Assembly: GCA_001789515.1 (NCBI GenBank)
Contig: MFZT01000023.1
Coordinates: forward strand, 1 to 6,262
Origin: Candidatus Roizmanbacteria bacterium RIFCSPHIGHO2_02_FULL_43_11
GTDB taxonomy: Bacteria > Patescibacteriota > Microgenomatia > UBA1406 > HO2-37-13b
DNA length: 6,262 nucleotides
Direction: 5' to 3'
Shown here: positions 4,509 through 6,262 of the stretch, one piece after another
Numbering within the stretch: the stretch's first letter is position 1
Layout of the letters: each line of letters starts with the position of its first letter
The notes under the pieces: generated by a model
What the model was told of the DNA's origin: nothing
What the model saw: the letters and a program-made list of their open reading frames with translations, nothing else
Databases searched by the model: none
Made by a program: the position numbers and the translations under genes

Positions 4509-5801
4509 ATGATTAAAACCCACTTCTACACCATGCAAAACGGCCTTCGTGTGCTGCTTATAGACACTCAGGCCTTCCCATCGCTCACCACACTCCTCTT
4601 TGTTAAAGCTGGTTCCCGCTATGAAACCACCAAAAACAACGGTATTGCGCACTTTTTTGAGCATATGGCATTTAAAGGAAGCAAGAAGTACCCGGACGCG
4701 CAGACATTAGCCACCATTATCGAAGGTCTCGGTGGTGTATTTAATGCCTTCACGTCTGTGGATCATACTGCATACTACGTCAAAGCTCCTGCTGAAGATG
4801 CGCAAACAGTTGTAGATGTGATAGGCGATATGATCCAACATTCGCGTCTTGATCCAAAAGAGGTCGAAAAGGAAAAGGGAGTTATTATTCAGGAAATGAA
4901 TATGTACGAGGACATGCCTCAGCGTCGTGTATATGAGATTTTTGAATCACTGCTGTATCCGGACCATCCTTTGGGGTTTGATATCATTGGCACAAAGGAA
5001 ACTGTCTCTTCTTTTACCCGTGCGACATTCACAGACTATATTGACCAACTTTATCATCCAAATAACGCTGTGCTGGTTCTCGCAGGTGGTCTTACTCAAG
5101 GCAAGCGGACCATGCAGTACTATGAAGATATCATTAACAAGCGCTTCAAGTCGTGGAAACGGCAGGAAGTTTCTTATCCATTACCCATTCACGAAGAGCA
5201 AGCAAAGCCGGACCTTGCTGTCCAGTTTAAGAAATCAGAACAGGCTCATTTTATCTTAGGTTTTCGAACGTTTTCGCGATTTGATGAAAGAAAGTATGTC
5301 CTGATAATCTTGGCAGCTATACTTGGGGCAGGTATGTCATCGCGGCTTTTTAGAGAAGTGCGGGAGAAGAGGGGACTTTGTTATTCAATTCACACGTTTA
5401 CCGAATACTTTGATGACGCAGGCTATATGGCAACCTATGCCGGAGTTGAGCCCAGAGAAAGCCGTGTCAAGGATGCAATGAAGATTATCCTTCAGGAACA
5501 TACCAAAATCGCAAAAAAGGGTGTGCCAGCTCAAGAGTTGAAAACAGCCCGGGAACTGGTAAAAGGGAGGCTCATTTTGTCCCTTGAAGACACCTTAAAC
5601 GTAGCCTCACTTGCCGGCCGCAAAATGCTTTTTGAGTCTAAAATGCTTGATGTTGAGGAACACATCAGGCGTATTGAGGCTATAACGGCGGATGAGGTTG
5701 CGCACCTTGCCCAAGAGATCATTACACCAGCAACTCTCAATTGCGCGCTAATTGGTCCGTTTAAGAATAAAAAGACATTTGAGAAAATGCTTTTAGGATG
5801 A
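4509..5801 (+). CDS. Zinc peptidase of the M16 (insulinase/processing peptidase) family
   Basis: A 430-residue protein of the M16B type, related to the mitochondrial processing peptidase beta subunit. The inverted zinc motif HxxEH is HFFEH (48-52), with His48 and His52 as ligands and Glu51 as catalytic base. The third ligand is Glu129 in GVIIQEM, 77 residues after His52 as expected. The second half-domain carries the conserved Arg/Tyr segment SSRLFREVREKRGLCYS (277-293), which helps bind substrate in trans or in cis. Both M16 half-domains are therefore present and the active site is complete. Family members degrade or process peptides and usually form dimers. No signal peptide or membrane segment is visible (it begins MIKTHFYTMQNGLRVLL), so it is probably cytosolic, or exported by another route. 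ATG 4509 is the only start after an in-frame TAA, and it lacks a ribosome-binding site. The substrate cannot be inferred, and its link with the downstream prepilin peptidase is only positional. Confidence 0.93.
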   Translation: MIKTHFYTMQNGLRVLLIDTQAFPSLTTLLFVKAGSRYETTKNNGIAHFFEHMAFKGSKKYPDAQTLATIIEGLGGVFNAFTSVDHTAYYVKAPAEDAQTVVDVIGDMIQHSRLDPKEVEKEKGVIIQEMNMYEDMPQRRVYEIFESLLYPDHPLGFDIIGTKETVSSFTRATFTDYIDQLYHPNNAVLVLAGGLTQGKRTMQYYEDIINKRFKSWKRQEVSYPLPIHEEQAKPDLAVQFKKSEQAHFILGFRTFSRFDERKYVLIILAAILGAGMSSRLFREVREKRGLCYSIHTFTEYFDDAGYMATYAGVEPRESRVKDAMKIILQEHTKIAKKGVPAQELKTARELVKGRLILSLEDTLNVASLAGRKMLFESKMLDVEEHIRRIEAITADEVAHLAQEIITPATLNCALIGPFKNKKTFEKMLLG

Positions 5802-5848
5802 GTGACTTCTACTTAGGAACTCACGACTGAGACGGCCTTCCACGTATC

Positions 5849-5857
5849 TGCTACAAT
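5849..5857 (+). promoter_or_regulatory. Extended -10 promoter before the prepilin peptidase
   Basis: TGCTACAAT fits the extended -10 pattern (TGnTACAAT, five of six in the hexamer). Predicted transcription start is near 5864, one base before the ATG of a 12-codon mini-ORF and about 36 bases before the peptidase ATG. No -35 box is recognisable at the right distance. Confidence 0.5.
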
Positions 5858-5864
5858 CAAAGTA

Positions 5865-5903
5865 ATGACTTCTATACGTTCTTTTGAGGCAGCAATAACA
5901 TGA
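5865..5903 (+). CDS. Possible 12-codon leader ORF
   Basis: The frame reads MTSIRSFEAAIT and stops at TGA 5901-5903, overlapping the ATG of the next gene as ATGA. Its own ATG coincides almost exactly with the start predicted from the extended -10 at 5849-5857, so it could be translated as a leaderless ORF and couple initiation of the prepilin peptidase. It has no run of identical codons that would suggest amino-acid attenuation. The arrangement is seen; translation is unproven and chance is possible. Confidence 0.3.
   Translation: MTSIRSFEAAIT
5886..5889 (+). promoter_or_regulatory. Ribosome-binding site of the prepilin peptidase
   Basis: GAGG lies ten bases before ATG 5900. It is moderate in strength, but an in-frame TGA at 5885-5887 leaves ATG 5900 as the first possible start, so both signals agree. 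Confidence 0.5.
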
Positions 5904-6262
5904 CATATATATTTTTAGCTTTTTTTGGCCTTGCAATGGGGTCTTTCTTTGGAGTTGTTGCAGAGAGGCTTTCGACAGGGAAAAATCTTGGGGGGAGGTC
6001 CCGATGTGATTTTTGCGGGAAAACACTTCAAGCAGCTGATTTAATTCCGATCGTATCATTTGTTGCACATAGAGGCAAAAGCCGATGCTGCAAGAAAAAG
6101 CTTTCTTTCAAGTATCCTATTATCGAAGCAACAACATCACTCGCATATATTCTGGTATGGACCTCTGTAGGGGCACAACCGTTTCTGAGCATAATGGTTC
6201 TCTATACCATTATTTCCTGTGCAATTATCATTATCTTTGCAGACCTGCACTACCATATTATT
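5900..6262 (+). CDS. Type IV prepilin peptidase / methyltransferase (PilD/GspO/ComC family), 3' end beyond window
   Basis: Integral membrane aspartyl protease that cleaves the leader of type IV prepilins or pseudopilins and usually N-methylates the new N terminus. The visible 121 residues begin with a membrane helix (FLAFFGLAMGSFFGVVAERL, 5-24) carrying the GSF motif. Next is the cytoplasmic zinc-ribbon insert: C36-DF-C39, then GKTL, LIPIVSF and KKKLSFKYPIIE (65-76). Two further hydrophobic segments follow (about 77-90 and 95-114), ending at ADLHYHII. There Asp115 is the first of the two catalytic aspartates (motif D..x..IIP). The window ends at Ile121, so the second catalytic Asp motif (GxGD) is not visible. 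The second cysteine pair, usually CxxC, reads S-R-C-C (61-64). ATG 5900 is fixed by an upstream in-frame stop. It is separated from the M16 gene by 98 bp and has its own promoter-like box. Pilin genes or pilus ATPases probably lie elsewhere or downstream. Confidence 0.93.
   Translation, partial: MTYIFLAFFGLAMGSFFGVVAERLSTGKNLGGRSRCDFCGKTLQAADLIPIVSFVAHRGKSRCCKKKLSFKYPIIEATTSLAYILVWTSVGAQPFLSIMVLYTIISCAIIIIFADLHYHII

Noticed and set aside
1..6262. CRISPR array, insertion sequence, toxin-antitoxin or defence system
   Set aside because: No spaced direct repeats, transposase, terminal inverted repeats or recognisable defence domains are seen on either strand.

Overview
The window looks like a bacterial chromosome segment. 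It is most likely from a Patescibacteria/CPR (Parcubacteria-like) genome, a lineage inference of moderate confidence. The reasons are the style of the two aminoacyl-tRNA synthetases (LeuRS reads MPNWAGSCWYF in its catalytic domain), the compact one-domain M16 peptidase, a type IV prepilin peptidase with a GKTL/KKKLS-type zinc ribbon, a tRNA without encoded CCA, and very tight promoter-to-start spacing. All genes are on the + strand.

Layout. Positions 1-106 hold no recognisable gene, only a TATAAT box just before the start of trpS (107-1117, tryptophanyl-tRNA synthetase). After 44 bp and a second promoter comes leuS (1162-3744, leucyl-tRNA synthetase, complete with editing domain). One base after leuS, behind a strong AGGAGGTGA ribosome-binding site, lies a small unknown gene. 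As it stands it encodes 99 aa (3746-4045), but a perfect 7-bp tandem duplication at 4018-4031 appears to have frameshifted an original 151-codon gene ending at 4208. A non-coding stretch (4209-4361) carries direct repeats, hairpins and an extended -10 box. It leads into tRNA-Lys(TTT) at 4362-4433. A zinc M16 peptidase (4509-5801) follows. Then comes a short spacer with an extended -10 and a 12-codon mini-ORF, overlapped by ATGA with a prepilin peptidase gene (5900 onward) that runs off the window just after its first catalytic Asp.

Functional reading. The left two thirds is translation machinery (trpS, leuS, tRNA-Lys). The right part is proteolysis and type IV pilus or competence-pseudopilus processing. 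The genes do not form one pathway. trpS, leuS, tRNA-Lys and pilD-like each have their own promoter-like element, while the small unknown gene appears translationally coupled to leuS. I do not see a defence system, CRISPR array, insertion sequence or phage genes. The most noteworthy signals are the heptamer duplication that breaks the small gene, the near-leaderless starts of trpS and leuS, the mini-ORF before the prepilin peptidase, and its rearranged zinc cysteines.
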